The position numbers were made by a program, and so were the translations under genes. A model generated the notes under the pieces. That model did not search any database. It saw nothing but the letters and a program-made list of their open reading frames with translations, and was not told the origin of the DNA. From assembly GCF_901875635.1 (NCBI RefSeq), contig NZ_CABFMN010000106.1:89933-153932 (forward strand): a stretch of 64,000 nt of DNA, read 5' to 3'. Positions 54,797 to 63,167 of this stretch are shown one piece after another. The DNA is from Xylophilus ampelinus. GTDB lineage: Bacteria > Pseudomonadota > Gammaproteobacteria > Burkholderiales > Burkholderiaceae_C. The stretch's first letter is position 1. The number at the start of each line of letters is the position of its first letter.

Positions 54797-54865
54797 AAAG
54801 TGCAATCGGCCTGCAGCGCCCGCCCCACGGGCGCGGCGGCCAAACTCGTCACGAACGTGACGATC
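54797..54865 (-). repeat. double-hairpin 3' element, copy 3
   Basis: On the minus strand it reads TCGTCACGTTCGTGACGA (a perfect palindrome at 54846-54863), then stem GCGCCCG-TGGGG-CGGGCGC, then GGCCGATTGCACTTTTG. It begins 27 bases after the stop of the second shikimate dehydrogenase gene, in the same orientation relative to the upstream gene as copies 1 and 2. Confidence 0.85.
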
Positions 54866-54892
54866 TGCTCGCGGGACTCGGCAAGCTGGCGA

Positions 54893-55804
54893 TCAGGCGC
54901 CCGGATGCCGCACCGGCAACCGGATCTCGCCCGCCAGCGCCGGCGGGTAGATCAGTTCGCGGATGAAGTCCGCGTCCTCGCGCACCACCTCGGCCGCCTC
55001 GTGCAGGCCGAAGTAGTCCATGTAGTGCGACATCTGCTGGATCAGCATCTCGAAGCCCGGCTGCGCCTGCAGGCCGCGGGCACGCGCCGCCTGCACCAGC
55101 GGCGTGGGCTGGTTGCGCAGCAGGATGTCGAACAGGGCCGCATGCGGCGCCATGCGCGCCACGTCGCAGGGCAGCGGATCGTCGGGCTTCAGGCCCAGCG
55201 AGGTGGCGTTGATGACCAGGTCGTAGCCCGACGGGTCGGCATCCTGCGCCACGACCACCGTGGCGTCGAAGGCGGCATCGATGCGGGCCGCCACGCCGGC
55301 CGACTTGCCCGGCGCCGGGTCGTGGAAGGCGATGTGGCGCGCGCCGTTTTCGCCGCCGCCCTCGGCCAGCGAGACGCCGACTGCCGCAGCGCTCACGCCC
55401 GCCCCGAGGATCAGCACGCGCTGCCCGCGGAAGAGAATGCCGAAGCGGTCGAGCGCGCCGACGATGCCCTCGCCGTCGAACAGGTCGCCCTCCAGGTCGC
55501 CCGTGTGCGTGCGCCGCACCACGTTGACCGAGCCCGCGATGCGCGCGAACAGCCCGCAGCCATCGAGCAGGTCCACGGCCAGCGGCTTGTGCGGCGGCGC
55601 GATCACCATGCCCTTGACGTTGCGCGCCAGGAAGCTCGCCTTGAGCCAGACCGCGAAATCGCGCGCCCGCACCTGCACCGGCACCATCACCGCGTCGATG
55701 CCGCAGCGCTCGAACACGGCGTTGAACATGCGCGGCAGCCGGACGTTGGTGACCGGGTCGCCGGGGATCAGGTAGAGGTCGGTGTTGCCGTGGATGTCCG
55801 CCAT
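54893..55804 (-). CDS. shikimate/quinate dehydrogenase family protein, copy 2
   Basis: This 303-residue AroE-fold enzyme has catalytic Lys in VIAPPHK near residue 67 and Asp in GDLFDGEGIV near 107. The cofactor loop is LGAGVSAAAVG. The substrate Asp motif reads L-F-D instead of N-T-D, as in copy 1, but the two proteins are far apart elsewhere (RHIAFHDPAPGK versus ELMLFDTNA). So they probably act on different isomers or substrates such as quinate and shikimate. It starts at ATG 55804 and is divergent from the IclR gene. Confidence 0.85.
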   Translation of the reverse strand: MADIHGNTDLYLIPGDPVTNVRLPRMFNAVFERCGIDAVMVPVQVRARDFAVWLKASFLARNVKGMVIAPPHKPLAVDLLDGCGLFARIAGSVNVVRRTHTGDLEGDLFDGEGIVGALDRFGILFRGQRVLILGAGVSAAAVGVSLAEGGGENGARHIAFHDPAPGKSAGVAARIDAAFDATVVVAQDADPSGYDLVINATSLGLKPDDPLPCDVARMAPHAALFDILLRNQPTPLVQAARARGLQAQPGFEMLIQQMSHYMDYFGLHEAAEVVREDADFIRELIYPPALAGEIRLPVRHPGA

Positions 55805-55959
55805 GAAGTGCCTTGGGTTGCCGGTGGCGGCGTTCGGGTGCACGCCGCGTCGCGTTCGATGAGGGTCGCCTCGCGCCGCGCGGGCGGCGGCGGGATCGCG
55901 GTACGCACTGTACGCGGCGCGGGCACGGGGCGACAGGCCCGGTGCCGCATGCCCCCGGC

Positions 55960-55984
55960 GTCCGATGATCGTGCATCATCGAAC
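55960..55984. promoter_or_regulatory. PcaU/PobR-type operator between shikimate dehydrogenase 2 and iclR
   Basis: GTCCGATGAT and ATCATCGAAC flank CGTGC, an inverted repeat with one mismatch in each ten-base arm. The half site is the same as in the quiC operator. It lies 33 bases upstream of the IclR start and controls the divergent pair. Confidence 0.75.
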
Positions 55985-56016
55985 GAGCAACGCACACCCG
56001 CCCACGCACCCCTGCC

Positions 56017-56847
56017 ATGCCCTCCCCTGCACGCGCCGGCCGCGCCACCCCAGCCGACGAGGACACCGCCGACATCGATGCCGCACCCGCCGGCCTCGAC
56101 CGGCGCGACTGGATCGCTGGCCTGGAGCGCGGCGTCGGCATCATCGAAGCCTTCGACGATGCCCACCCGCGCATGACCGCGAGCGAGGCCGGCCAGCGCA
56201 CCGGCATGACCCGCACCGCCGCGCGGCGCTACCTGCTCACGCTGCAGCACATGGGTTACGTGGCCAGCGACGGCAAGCTGTTCTGGCTCACGCCGCGCGT
56301 GCTGCGCCTGGGCCAGTCGTACCTGGAGTCGGCGCGGCTGCCGCGCATCGTGCAGCCCTTCCTGCAGCGCGTGGCCGCCGGCACGCACGAGACCGCCTAC
56401 CTCAGCGTGCTCGACGGCGACGAGGTCGTCTACATCGCACGAAACGGACCCAACCGCAGCATGAACACCGGCTACGTGCTGGGTGCACGCGTGCCTGCGC
56501 AGGTCACAGCATCGGGCATGCTCATGCTGGCCCTGCGGCCCGACGACGCGCTGGCGCACTGGCTGGCGACCCGCGAGTTGAAGGTCTTCACCTCGCACAC
56601 CATCGCGAGCAAGGACCAGATGAAGCTCGAATTCGCCCGCATCCGCGCCCAGGGCTGGGCGCTGTCGGAGCAGCAGCTGGACCTCAATTCGCGCGGCATC
56701 GCCGTACCGCTGCGCGACCGCCACGGCGAGCTGGTCGGCGCGCTGAACATCACCATGCCGATCGGGCAGGAACGCAGCGAGGAGGCGGTGGCGCGGGTGC
56801 TGCCGGTGCTGCGGGAGACGGCGCAGGCGATGAGGAACTTGATCTAG
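56017..56847 (+). CDS. IclR family regulator, PcaU/PobR branch
   Basis: This 276-residue regulator has an N-terminal helix-turn-helix (GMTRTAARRYLLTLQHMGYVASDGKLFWLTPRVLRLG; landmarks TRTAARRYLLTL and GYVASDG). The C-terminal effector domain has ETAYLSVLDGDEVVYIAR and GALNITMP. This wording is characteristic of PcaR, PcaU, PobR and QuiR-type activators that sense protocatechuate or 4-hydroxybenzoate. Two matching GTTCGAT-type operators flank the cluster, so it likely activates quiC and both dehydrogenases. Confidence 0.9.
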   Translation: MPSPARAGRATPADEDTADIDAAPAGLDRRDWIAGLERGVGIIEAFDDAHPRMTASEAGQRTGMTRTAARRYLLTLQHMGYVASDGKLFWLTPRVLRLGQSYLESARLPRIVQPFLQRVAAGTHETAYLSVLDGDEVVYIARNGPNRSMNTGYVLGARVPAQVTASGMLMLALRPDDALAHWLATRELKVFTSHTIASKDQMKLEFARIRAQGWALSEQQLDLNSRGIAVPLRDRHGELVGALNITMPIGQERSEEAVARVLPVLRETAQAMRNLI

Positions 56848-56892
56848 AGGCTTGCGCGTGAGGCTGATGCCGGTGGACGGCGGCTGTGCAGC

Positions 56893-57032
56893 GAGGCTGT
56901 GTGAAAACGCTGGCGGCGCGCCCATTGCGCGAAAGTCGACCTCACAGATCGCGCCAGGATCGACGATCGAGGCTTCGGGAATGGTCTGGGTACCCCCGGA
57001 AACACGGGCTTTGAACGTTTTCACACAGCCTC
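56893..57032. mobile_element. 140-bp MITE-like element with 17-bp terminal inverted repeats
   Basis: Perfect terminal repeats GAGGCTGTGTGAAAACG (56893-56909) and CGTTTTCACACAGCCTC (57016-57032) are flanked by a 4-base duplication CAGC (56889-56892 and 57033-57036). The interior (106 bases) holds no transposase. The end sequence and the 4-base target duplication are like those of IS5-group elements, so this is probably a non-autonomous or decayed IS. It lies in the 337-base gap between iclR and gntR; the rest (57037-57184) shows no gene. Confidence 0.85.
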
Positions 57033-57184
57033 CAGCGTTTGCTGACCTTCAGCAAGCGCCTTCGAGTGTCAGTTGTCCCCTGCACACCGGTCATTGATCA
57101 ACAAGGGGCGCCGGCAGCGTTTGCGCTTCATGCTTCGGTGATCTGGCGCTTTTTGCGCGCATGTGCATTGCCGCTCAGACGCAT

Positions 57185-58009
57185 TCACGGCTTCCGTCTG
57201 ATTCTTTTGCTTGCGATGCCAACAATGGCAGGATCATGATGAATATGACCAGCGCTCAGCGTGTCGATGGCATCCCCCGGGATCTCCATCAGCACGCGAC
57301 TGTGCTGGGGTGTCATCCAGGCCGTCAGGTGCTCGATCGGTCGGCCTGAACGGTCGTGCATGAAACGCGTCAGGCGGATGAGTGCGGTGCTCAGCTCGCA
57401 CTCGAGCACGCCGGCCTTGTAGGGATCGGCAGACTCCGCGCTGATCTCCTGGACCACCCGTCCGAACGAGACGCCGAGGCCATGGAGCACCTCGTACATG
57501 GGCTTCTTCCTGAGGGCGGCGGCGGTGATTCCCTGTCCGACGTCCATGGGCACCCAGGCCTCGGTGATCATCAGCGGAATGCCTTTGGCCAGCCGCATCC
57601 GCACGGCATGAAGTGCCGGCTCGTCAGGCGGTGTCTGCAGGAAGGCGCGCACCTTCGGGGGCGGCGCCGCGGATCCGACCGCGATGACGCGCACGTCCGT
57701 GTTCTGGCTGGTGTGCTTCAGCTCTTCGATGAAGCCGAGCGTGGCCAGGCTGGCCCCCGCGGATAGACCTTCCCGCACGAAAGTGCCGCTGCCATGGCGG
57801 CGCTGCACGAGGCCATCCGCCTCCAGGTCGGCGAGTGCGCGCCTCACGGTCGCGCGCGCCACGCCGAAAAGCTGCACTAGTGCTTCTTCCCTGGGCAGCG
57901 CGCTGCCCGGCGGGTAGGTCCCCTGGGCAATCCCGTCGCGCAGCACCAGGAAGATCTGCCGATGCAGTGCCGTTCCCTGGGTGCGTCGTAGAGGAGGTTC
58001 GGTCGTCAT
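57185..58009 (-). CDS. GntR family regulator (HutC/UTRA subfamily)
   Basis: This 274-residue regulator has an N-terminal winged helix (GTYPPGSALPREEALVQLFGVARATVRRALADLEADGLVQRRHGSGTFV; landmarks LPREEALVQ, ARATVRRAL, GSGTFV). The C-terminal UTRA domain has ALHAVRMRLAKGIPLMITEAWV and RPIEHLTAWMTP. The UTRA domain usually binds a small sugar acid or carboxylate. It is divergent from the lyase gene, and the 75-base spacer holds a strong inverted repeat, so it should repress the catabolic operon. Confidence 0.9.
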   Translation of the reverse strand: MTTEPPLRRTQGTALHRQIFLVLRDGIAQGTYPPGSALPREEALVQLFGVARATVRRALADLEADGLVQRRHGSGTFVREGLSAGASLATLGFIEELKHTSQNTDVRVIAVGSAAPPPKVRAFLQTPPDEPALHAVRMRLAKGIPLMITEAWVPMDVGQGITAAALRKKPMYEVLHGLGVSFGRVVQEISAESADPYKAGVLECELSTALIRLTRFMHDRSGRPIEHLTAWMTPQHSRVLMEIPGDAIDTLSAGHIHHDPAIVGIASKRIRRKP

Positions 58010-58045
58010 GACCACAGCATAGCAAACGCTTGACGGCAGACGTCT

Positions 58046-58069
58046 AGTTGTATAACACTCTATACAACT
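58046..58069. promoter_or_regulatory. GntR operator overlapping the lyase promoter
   Basis: AGTTGTATA (58046-58054) and TATACAACT (58061-58069) form a perfect 9-base inverted repeat with a 6-base spacer. A TTGACG box at 58030-58035 and TATAAC at 58051-58056 form a weak sigma-70-type promoter that the palindrome would cover. Assignment to the neighbouring GntR is by position. Confidence 0.7.
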
Positions 58070-58084
58070 TACAGGAGACATCGA

Positions 58085-58954
58085 TTGAGTGCTGCGCACA
58101 CCCTGAGGCATCTGCTCGACGAACCGGGCATGCTGGTGGCACCCGGTGCCTACGACGCGATCGGCGCACGGCTGATCGAGCAAGCCGGCTTCAAGGCGGC
58201 GTACATGACTGGCGCAGGGACGTCCCTGGCCCGCGGCTATCCCGATCTCGGGCTGCTGACGATGCGGGAGATGGTGGACAACGCCGAGGCCATGGCCCGC
58301 TCGTGCGCCATCCCGCTCATCGCCGATGCCGACACCGGCTTCGGCAACGAGCTGAACGTCACGCGCTGCGTCAGGGAGTACGAAGCCCGCGGGGTCGCGG
58401 CAATCCACCTCGAAGACCAGGTGATGCCCAAGCGCTGCGGCCACACGGACGGCAAGGAGCTCGTCTCCCGCCAGGAGTTCGTCGCCAAGATCAGGGCGGC
58501 GGTCGCCGCCAGGCAGAACCCGGACTTCATGCTGATTGCGCGAACCGATGCGCGGGCGGTGGTCGGCATGCAGGAGGCGATCTGGCGCGCCAACGCGGCG
58601 CTCGACGCCGGTGCGGACATGGCGTTTGTGGAAGCGCCGCAAACGCTCGACGAGGTCGCTCAGGTACCGAAGAGAGTGCATGGCCCTTGCCTGCTGAACG
58701 TGGTGCCCGGAGGTCGCACACCGATCTCGAATCTGCAGGACGCGAAGGACTTCGGCTACAAGCTGGCCATCCTCCCCGGCTTCATGCTGATGGCGAGCAT
58801 CGATGCCGGCGATGCGGCCTTGGCGGCGCTGCAAACCTCGATGTCGGTGCCGGCCGCCAGGCGGCCCATCGCCGAATTGTTCCGCCGCTTCGGCGCCGAT
58901 CAATGGGACGCGCTGCGGACCCGATTTCTGGACGCCGTCACGGCGCAAGGCTAG
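58085..58954 (+). CDS. isocitrate lyase/PEP mutase family lyase (2,3-dimethylmalate/methylisocitrate-lyase-like)
   Basis: This is a 289-residue TIM-barrel enzyme. The TTG start at 58085 follows CAGGAGA with correct spacing. LVAPGAYDAIGARLIE, TGAGTSLARGYPDLGLLTMREM, PLIADADTGFGN, HLEDQVMPKRCGH and ARTDAR are family landmarks. The catalytic Cys in KRCGH marks it as a C-C lyase, not a phosphomutase. It should cleave a 2-hydroxy-3-alkyl succinate to pyruvate (or glyoxylate) plus an acid. Next to LeuC/LeuD-like hydratase genes, 2,3-dimethylmalate or a citramalate-like compound is the best guess. Confidence 0.85.
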   Translation: MSAAHTLRHLLDEPGMLVAPGAYDAIGARLIEQAGFKAAYMTGAGTSLARGYPDLGLLTMREMVDNAEAMARSCAIPLIADADTGFGNELNVTRCVREYEARGVAAIHLEDQVMPKRCGHTDGKELVSRQEFVAKIRAAVAARQNPDFMLIARTDARAVVGMQEAIWRANAALDAGADMAFVEAPQTLDEVAQVPKRVHGPCLLNVVPGGRTPISNLQDAKDFGYKLAILPGFMLMASIDAGDAALAALQTSMSVPAARRPIAELFRRFGADQWDALRTRFLDAVTAQG

Positions 58955-58959
58955 TCGCC

Positions 58960-60375
58960 ATGGCCCCCCGCACAATCTTCGACAAGCTGTGGGATGCGCA
59001 CGTCGTCCGAGACCTCGGCGGCGGATGGGTGTTGCTGCACATCGACCGGCATCTCCTGCATGACCTTTCCGGCCCGCCGGCGCTTGTCGATGTCGTGGCA
59101 CGCGGGCTGCCCCTGCATGACCCGCAGCTGACGTATTGCACCGCGGACCATGCAGTGTCGAGCCGACCCGGCCGCATCGCCACGACGTTCCCGCTCGGCG
59201 GCAAGCTGCACGCGGACCTGAGGCGCCTCAGCTCGGAGCTTGGCGTACGCATGTTCGACCTGGGCGAGCCGGGGCAAGGCATCGTGCACGTGATGGGGCC
59301 GGAACTGGGCATCGTGCTCCCCGGCATGACCGTGATCTGCGGCGACAGCCACACCTGCACGAACGGCGGGCTGGGCGCGCTTGCCTTCGGCGTCGGTTCG
59401 TCGGAAAGCACGCATGCCCTCGCGACCCAGACGCTGCGGATGCAGAAGCCGAGGCAACTGCGAATCCGCTGCGAAGGACGCCTGCGCGCGGGCGTCACGG
59501 CCAAGGACCTGGCCCTGCACATCATCGGTACCCTCGGCACGGCGGCAGGGACCGGCCATGCCATCGAGTTCTGTGGACCGGCCGTCGAAGCGCTGGAGGT
59601 CGAGGAACGCATGACCTTGTGCAATCTGGCCGTGGAGTTGGGCGCGAGATCCGGGGTGGTGGCACCGGACGAGCGCACCATCCAGTACGTCATGGGGCGC
59701 CCCTTCGCGCCGCGCGGGACCGAACTCGACCAAGCCATCGCCAGCTGGCGCACCCTGCGCAGCGACGAGGGCTCGACCGTGGACCGGGAGCACACCATCG
59801 ACGCCGGCAGCATCCGCCCGACGCTGACGTGGGGCGTCAGCCCGGAACACACGGTCCAGATCGACGCCGTGGTACCGGACCCTGCCGAAGCTGCCGATGA
59901 AGGCCACCGCAGGGTGCTGGAAGATGCACTGGCGTACATGGGACTGCAGGCCGGCCAGGCGATGGCGGGCGTGCCGGTGGATTGGGTGTTCATCGGGTCA
60001 TGCGCCAACTCGCGCCTCTCGGACCTGCGCGCCGCCGCCCAGGTGGTGCGTGGTCGTCGCGTCGCGCCGAGCGTCACCGCCTGGGTGGTCCCCGGTTCCG
60101 AAAACGTCAAGCGCGCCGCCGAGGCGGAAGGCCTGCGCGAGGTGTTCGAGGGCGCCGGCTTCCAATGGCGCGAGCCGGGCTGCAGCCTCTGTGTGGCGGC
60201 CAACGGCGAGCAGATACCGTCAGGGCAGCGCTGCGTGTCCACGTCCAACCGAAACTTCATCGGCCGGCAGGGCCCGGGTGCGCGCACCCACCTGGCCAGT
60301 CCGGTCGTGGCAGCGGCCGCCGCCATCCGCGGCGCGATCGTCGATCCCATGAATCTGCCGGAGCTCGAGCGATGA
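58960..60375 (+). CDS. LeuC-like aconitase-family hydratase, large subunit
   Basis: This 471-residue subunit has the 4Fe-4S ligands in VFIGSCANSRLSDL and REPGCSLCVAAN (C-x2-C). HTCTNGGLGALAFGVGSSE is the active-site block. The first 20 residues (IFDKLWDAHVV) and TPFPLG-type GGKLHADL region match the LeuC length of about 470. It forms an iron-sulfur hydrolyase with the LeuD-like protein. Since leucine synthesis genes are absent and the neighbours are a lyase and organic-acid receptors, a catabolic hydratase acting on a substituted maleate or fumarate is more likely than isopropylmalate isomerase. Confidence 0.88.
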   Translation: MAPRTIFDKLWDAHVVRDLGGGWVLLHIDRHLLHDLSGPPALVDVVARGLPLHDPQLTYCTADHAVSSRPGRIATTFPLGGKLHADLRRLSSELGVRMFDLGEPGQGIVHVMGPELGIVLPGMTVICGDSHTCTNGGLGALAFGVGSSESTHALATQTLRMQKPRQLRIRCEGRLRAGVTAKDLALHIIGTLGTAAGTGHAIEFCGPAVEALEVEERMTLCNLAVELGARSGVVAPDERTIQYVMGRPFAPRGTELDQAIASWRTLRSDEGSTVDREHTIDAGSIRPTLTWGVSPEHTVQIDAVVPDPAEAADEGHRRVLEDALAYMGLQAGQAMAGVPVDWVFIGSCANSRLSDLRAAAQVVRGRRVAPSVTAWVVPGSENVKRAAEAEGLREVFEGAGFQWREPGCSLCVAANGEQIPSGQRCVSTSNRNFIGRQGPGARTHLASPVVAAAAAIRGAIVDPMNLPELER

Positions 60376-61046
60376 ATGCTGGACCGACCCCTGCCGTCGA
60401 CGGTCGTCCTGCGGCCAGCACGGACGCCGCGCCCGTGCGCATGCCACCGTTCACCGTCGTCAGCGGGCCTGCGCCGTACATTGCGCGGCCGAACCTCGAC
60501 ACCGACATCATCATCCGCATCGAGAGACTCACTGCGCTGGCCAAGGAGGAGCTCGGACCGTATGCGTTCGAGGCGCTCAGGACGCTTCCCGATGGCAGGC
60601 CGGCCCCCGATTTCGTGCTGAATCAACCCCGCTTTCTCGGTGCGCCCATCCTCCTGGCGGCAGAGAACTTCGGGTGCGGGTCGTCACGCGAAGCCGCGGT
60701 CTGGGCGCTGCAGGGCATCGGCATCCGCTGCGTGATCGCTCCGAGCTTCGGCGACATCTTTGCCGGCAACTGCTTTCAGAACGGCGTGCTCCCCATTCGA
60801 TTGCCCGCTGCGCAGATCGATGCGCTGGCAGCCGACGCCTCGCAGGGCGCGCACGTGGTCGTCGACCTCATCGACTGCACCGTGACATCGCCGACGGGCC
60901 AGCGCCTGAGCTTCGCCGTCGATCCGATGCGCCGCGAATGCCTGCTCGAAGGCCTGGACGACATCGGACTCACGCTCAAGGACGACAGCCTCGTTCGCGA
61001 GTGGCAGCAGCACGACCGACAACGGCGCCCTTGGATATGGCCGTGA
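60372..61046 (+). CDS. LeuD-like aconitase-family hydratase, small subunit
   Basis: This 224-residue subunit has NLDTDIIIRIERL near residue 42, the LeuD swivel-domain motif, and ENFGCGSSREAAVWAL near 100, the substrate-binding loop. The usual LeuD PKQFL segment after NLDTDII is replaced by RIERLT, a change that would affect side-chain recognition. ATGA overlap at 60372-60375 couples it to the large subunit. The N-terminal extension of about 25 residues (NAGPTPAVDGRPAASTDAA) is unusual. Confidence 0.87.
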   Translation: MNAGPTPAVDGRPAASTDAAPVRMPPFTVVSGPAPYIARPNLDTDIIIRIERLTALAKEELGPYAFEALRTLPDGRPAPDFVLNQPRFLGAPILLAAENFGCGSSREAAVWALQGIGIRCVIAPSFGDIFAGNCFQNGVLPIRLPAAQIDALAADASQGAHVVVDLIDCTVTSPTGQRLSFAVDPMRRECLLEGLDDIGLTLKDDSLVREWQQHDRQRRPWIWP

Positions 61047-61102
61047 CCCGGCATTCGCACTCGCATCGTCCGAACAGGGCGGGCGTCCAAAAAGGAGACA
61101 CC

Positions 61103-62092
61103 ATGGATCAATCGTTTCAGTTCCACCTAACCCGCCGGAGCTTCGGCATCTCGTTGCTGGCGCCGATGCTCGCGACACCTGCTGCCGCCGCGGACTATCC
61201 CGCCAGGCCCATCAAACTCATCGTTCCCTTCACCCCGGGGGGACTGGCCGACACGGGAGCGCGGATCGTCGCCGAGAAGATGACGCGGCTGCTCGGCCAG
61301 ACGATGGTGGTCGAGAACCGGCCGGGGGCCGGCGGAAACATCGGGACCGGCGCGGTGGCCTCGGCAGCGCCGGACGGCTACACCCTGCTGCTGGGTTTCG
61401 ACGGCACGCTGCTCATCAATCCCCACGTGTACTCGAAGGTGCCCTTCGATGCGATGCGCGACTTCGTGTCCATCGGCAAGATCGGCGACGCGGCCGGCGT
61501 CATCGTCGTGCACCCCTCCGTGCAGGCCAGGACACTCAGGCAATTGATCGATCTGTCCAAGGCGTCGCCCAAGGGGCTCGATTACGGCAGTTCCGGCGTC
61601 GGTGGCACGTCGCACCTCGTCGCGGAAATGCTGAACGCGCGGAGCGGCGCGAAGTTCGTCCATGTTCCCTACAAGGGCGGCGGGCAAGCCATGGCCGACG
61701 TGGTCAGCGGCGTGCTTCCCATCAACTTCACCGCGGTGGCCGGGGCCTACCCGTTCGTCAAGCAGGGCCAGTTGCGCGCGGTCGCTCTCTTCTCGCCGCA
61801 GAGGGTGGCCTCGATGCCCGACGTCCCCACGCTCGCCGAAGCGGGATATCCCGAGGTCGACGCGAATTCCTGGATCAGCCTGATGGCGCCGGCAAAAACC
61901 GCCCCGCAGATCGAGGAACGCTTGGCCGACGCGCTGCGCAAGGCCTTGGCCATGCCCGATGTGCAAGAGCGATTTGCGACGCTCGGACTGTTCCCGTCCT
62001 CCCAGACCAAGGCCCAGTTCGAAGCCCAGAACCAGAAGGACTATCGACGGTACGGAGAGATCGTCAATGCGTTGAACATCAGGATCGACTGA
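61103..62092 (+). CDS. Bug/TctC-type tripartite tricarboxylate receptor 1
   Basis: This 329-residue periplasmic receptor has a Tat-like or Sec leader (TRRSFGISLLAPMLATPAAAA). Then come PIKLIVPFTPGGLADTGARIVAEKM, VENRPGAGGNIGTGAVA and VPYKGGGQAMADVVSG, all Bug-family landmarks. AAAGGAG is 5 bases before the ATG. The TctA/TctB membrane genes are not in view and may be elsewhere, as is common for these receptors. It likely binds the di- or tricarboxylate consumed by the operon. Confidence 0.9.
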   Translation: MDQSFQFHLTRRSFGISLLAPMLATPAAAADYPARPIKLIVPFTPGGLADTGARIVAEKMTRLLGQTMVVENRPGAGGNIGTGAVASAAPDGYTLLLGFDGTLLINPHVYSKVPFDAMRDFVSIGKIGDAAGVIVVHPSVQARTLRQLIDLSKASPKGLDYGSSGVGGTSHLVAEMLNARSGAKFVHVPYKGGGQAMADVVSGVLPINFTAVAGAYPFVKQGQLRAVALFSPQRVASMPDVPTLAEAGYPEVDANSWISLMAPAKTAPQIEERLADALRKALAMPDVQERFATLGLFPSSQTKAQFEAQNQKDYRRYGEIVNALNIRID

Positions 62093-62117
62093 GCAATCAA
62101 CAAGAAGGAGACACCCC

Positions 62118-63149
62118 ATGAAAACCCACGCAACAGACCTGAACCCAGCTGGCGACGATGCTCCTTCGTCAACGAGGCGCTCATGGCTTATCGGGAGCAT
62201 GTTCGCGGTATTGCTTCCGGCACCCACAGCATCGTCGGCGCAGTCTACGTCCTCTACCAAAGGCGTTCGGATCGTCGTCGGATTTCCAGCCGGGCAGACG
62301 ACGGATGCTGTCGCACGTAGCTTCGCTGCAGCCTTGACCAAGGAGCTCGGGAAGTCCGTGTATATCGACAACAAGGCCGGCGCCAACGGAATGATCGGAG
62401 CGCAAGAGGTGGCGCGGTCGACCCCGGATGGGACCACGGTGATGCTGGGTACCATGAGCCAACTGGCAATCAATCCAGCGCTCTACAAGAAGGTTCCCTA
62501 CGACGCGGAGAGGGACTTCGCACCCATTGGTTTGGTAGCCACCAGCCCGCTGGTCTTAGTTGCGAATCCAGCGTTTCCGGCCAACAACCTTCGGGAGTTG
62601 ATCACTTACGCAAAGCAACGCCCCGGCAAGGTTGACTATGCCTCGGGAGGCAACGGCATCACGGGCCATCTTGCGATGGAGATGCTGCAAAGTCGAGCAG
62701 GCATCAAGCTGAACCATGTTCCGTACAAGGGCTCGCCTGCCGCAATGAATGACGTCATCGGTGGTCAGGTACCCCTGATGTTTGACCCAATCGGCACCAC
62801 GCTGCCTCAGATTAAGGCCGGGAAATTGAAAGCACTGGCGGTCACGAGTATGAAGCGACGCCCGGACGTGGGGGTTGATGTCGCAACGCTGGACGAGCAG
62901 GGGTTGCCCGGGTTTGAGCTCTTGTCGTGGGTTGGCTTCTACGCACCGGCAGCGACGCCTGGGAACATCCTCGCGGAACTCGGCGCGGCCGTGCAACGCG
63001 CCACACAGAATCCAGACGTGATTCAAGCCCTGCGCGCGTCCGGACTGGATACGGTCTTCATGCCACCTGCCGAGTTCAGACGCTTTCTCCATCAAGAAAC
63101 TGAACGGTGGAGTAAGGCTGTGCATGACGCCAACGTTCAACTCGACTGA
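62118..63149 (+). CDS. Bug/TctC-type tripartite tricarboxylate receptor 2
   Basis: This 343-residue receptor has a longer N-terminus with a twin-Arg leader (STRRSWLIGSMFAVLLPAPTASSAQ). VRIVVGFPAGQTTDAVAR, VYIDNKAGANGMIGAQEVARS and VPYKGSPAAMNDVIGG are its landmarks. Codon choice is visibly less GC-rich than in the first receptor (many third-position A/T), so the two do not look like a recent duplication. AAGGAG precedes the ATG. Two receptors in one operon suggest two related substrates or a scavenging and a sensing form. Confidence 0.88.
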   Translation: MKTHATDLNPAGDDAPSSTRRSWLIGSMFAVLLPAPTASSAQSTSSTKGVRIVVGFPAGQTTDAVARSFAAALTKELGKSVYIDNKAGANGMIGAQEVARSTPDGTTVMLGTMSQLAINPALYKKVPYDAERDFAPIGLVATSPLVLVANPAFPANNLRELITYAKQRPGKVDYASGGNGITGHLAMEMLQSRAGIKLNHVPYKGSPAAMNDVIGGQVPLMFDPIGTTLPQIKAGKLKALAVTSMKRRPDVGVDVATLDEQGLPGFELLSWVGFYAPAATPGNILAELGAAVQRATQNPDVIQALRASGLDTVFMPPAEFRRFLHQETERWSKAVHDANVQLD

Positions 63150-63167
63150 AATTCTAAGGACCTCCTT

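Noticed and set aside
58085..58954. Phosphonomutase annotation for the lyase gene
   Set aside because: The KRCGH motif with its catalytic Cys is found in the C-C lyases and is missing in phosphoenolpyruvate mutases.
58960..61046. Calling the LeuC/LeuD-like pair leucine biosynthesis genes
   Set aside because: No leuA or leuB is next to them, the neighbours are a lyase and carboxylate receptors under a GntR operator, and the small subunit has a changed substrate motif.
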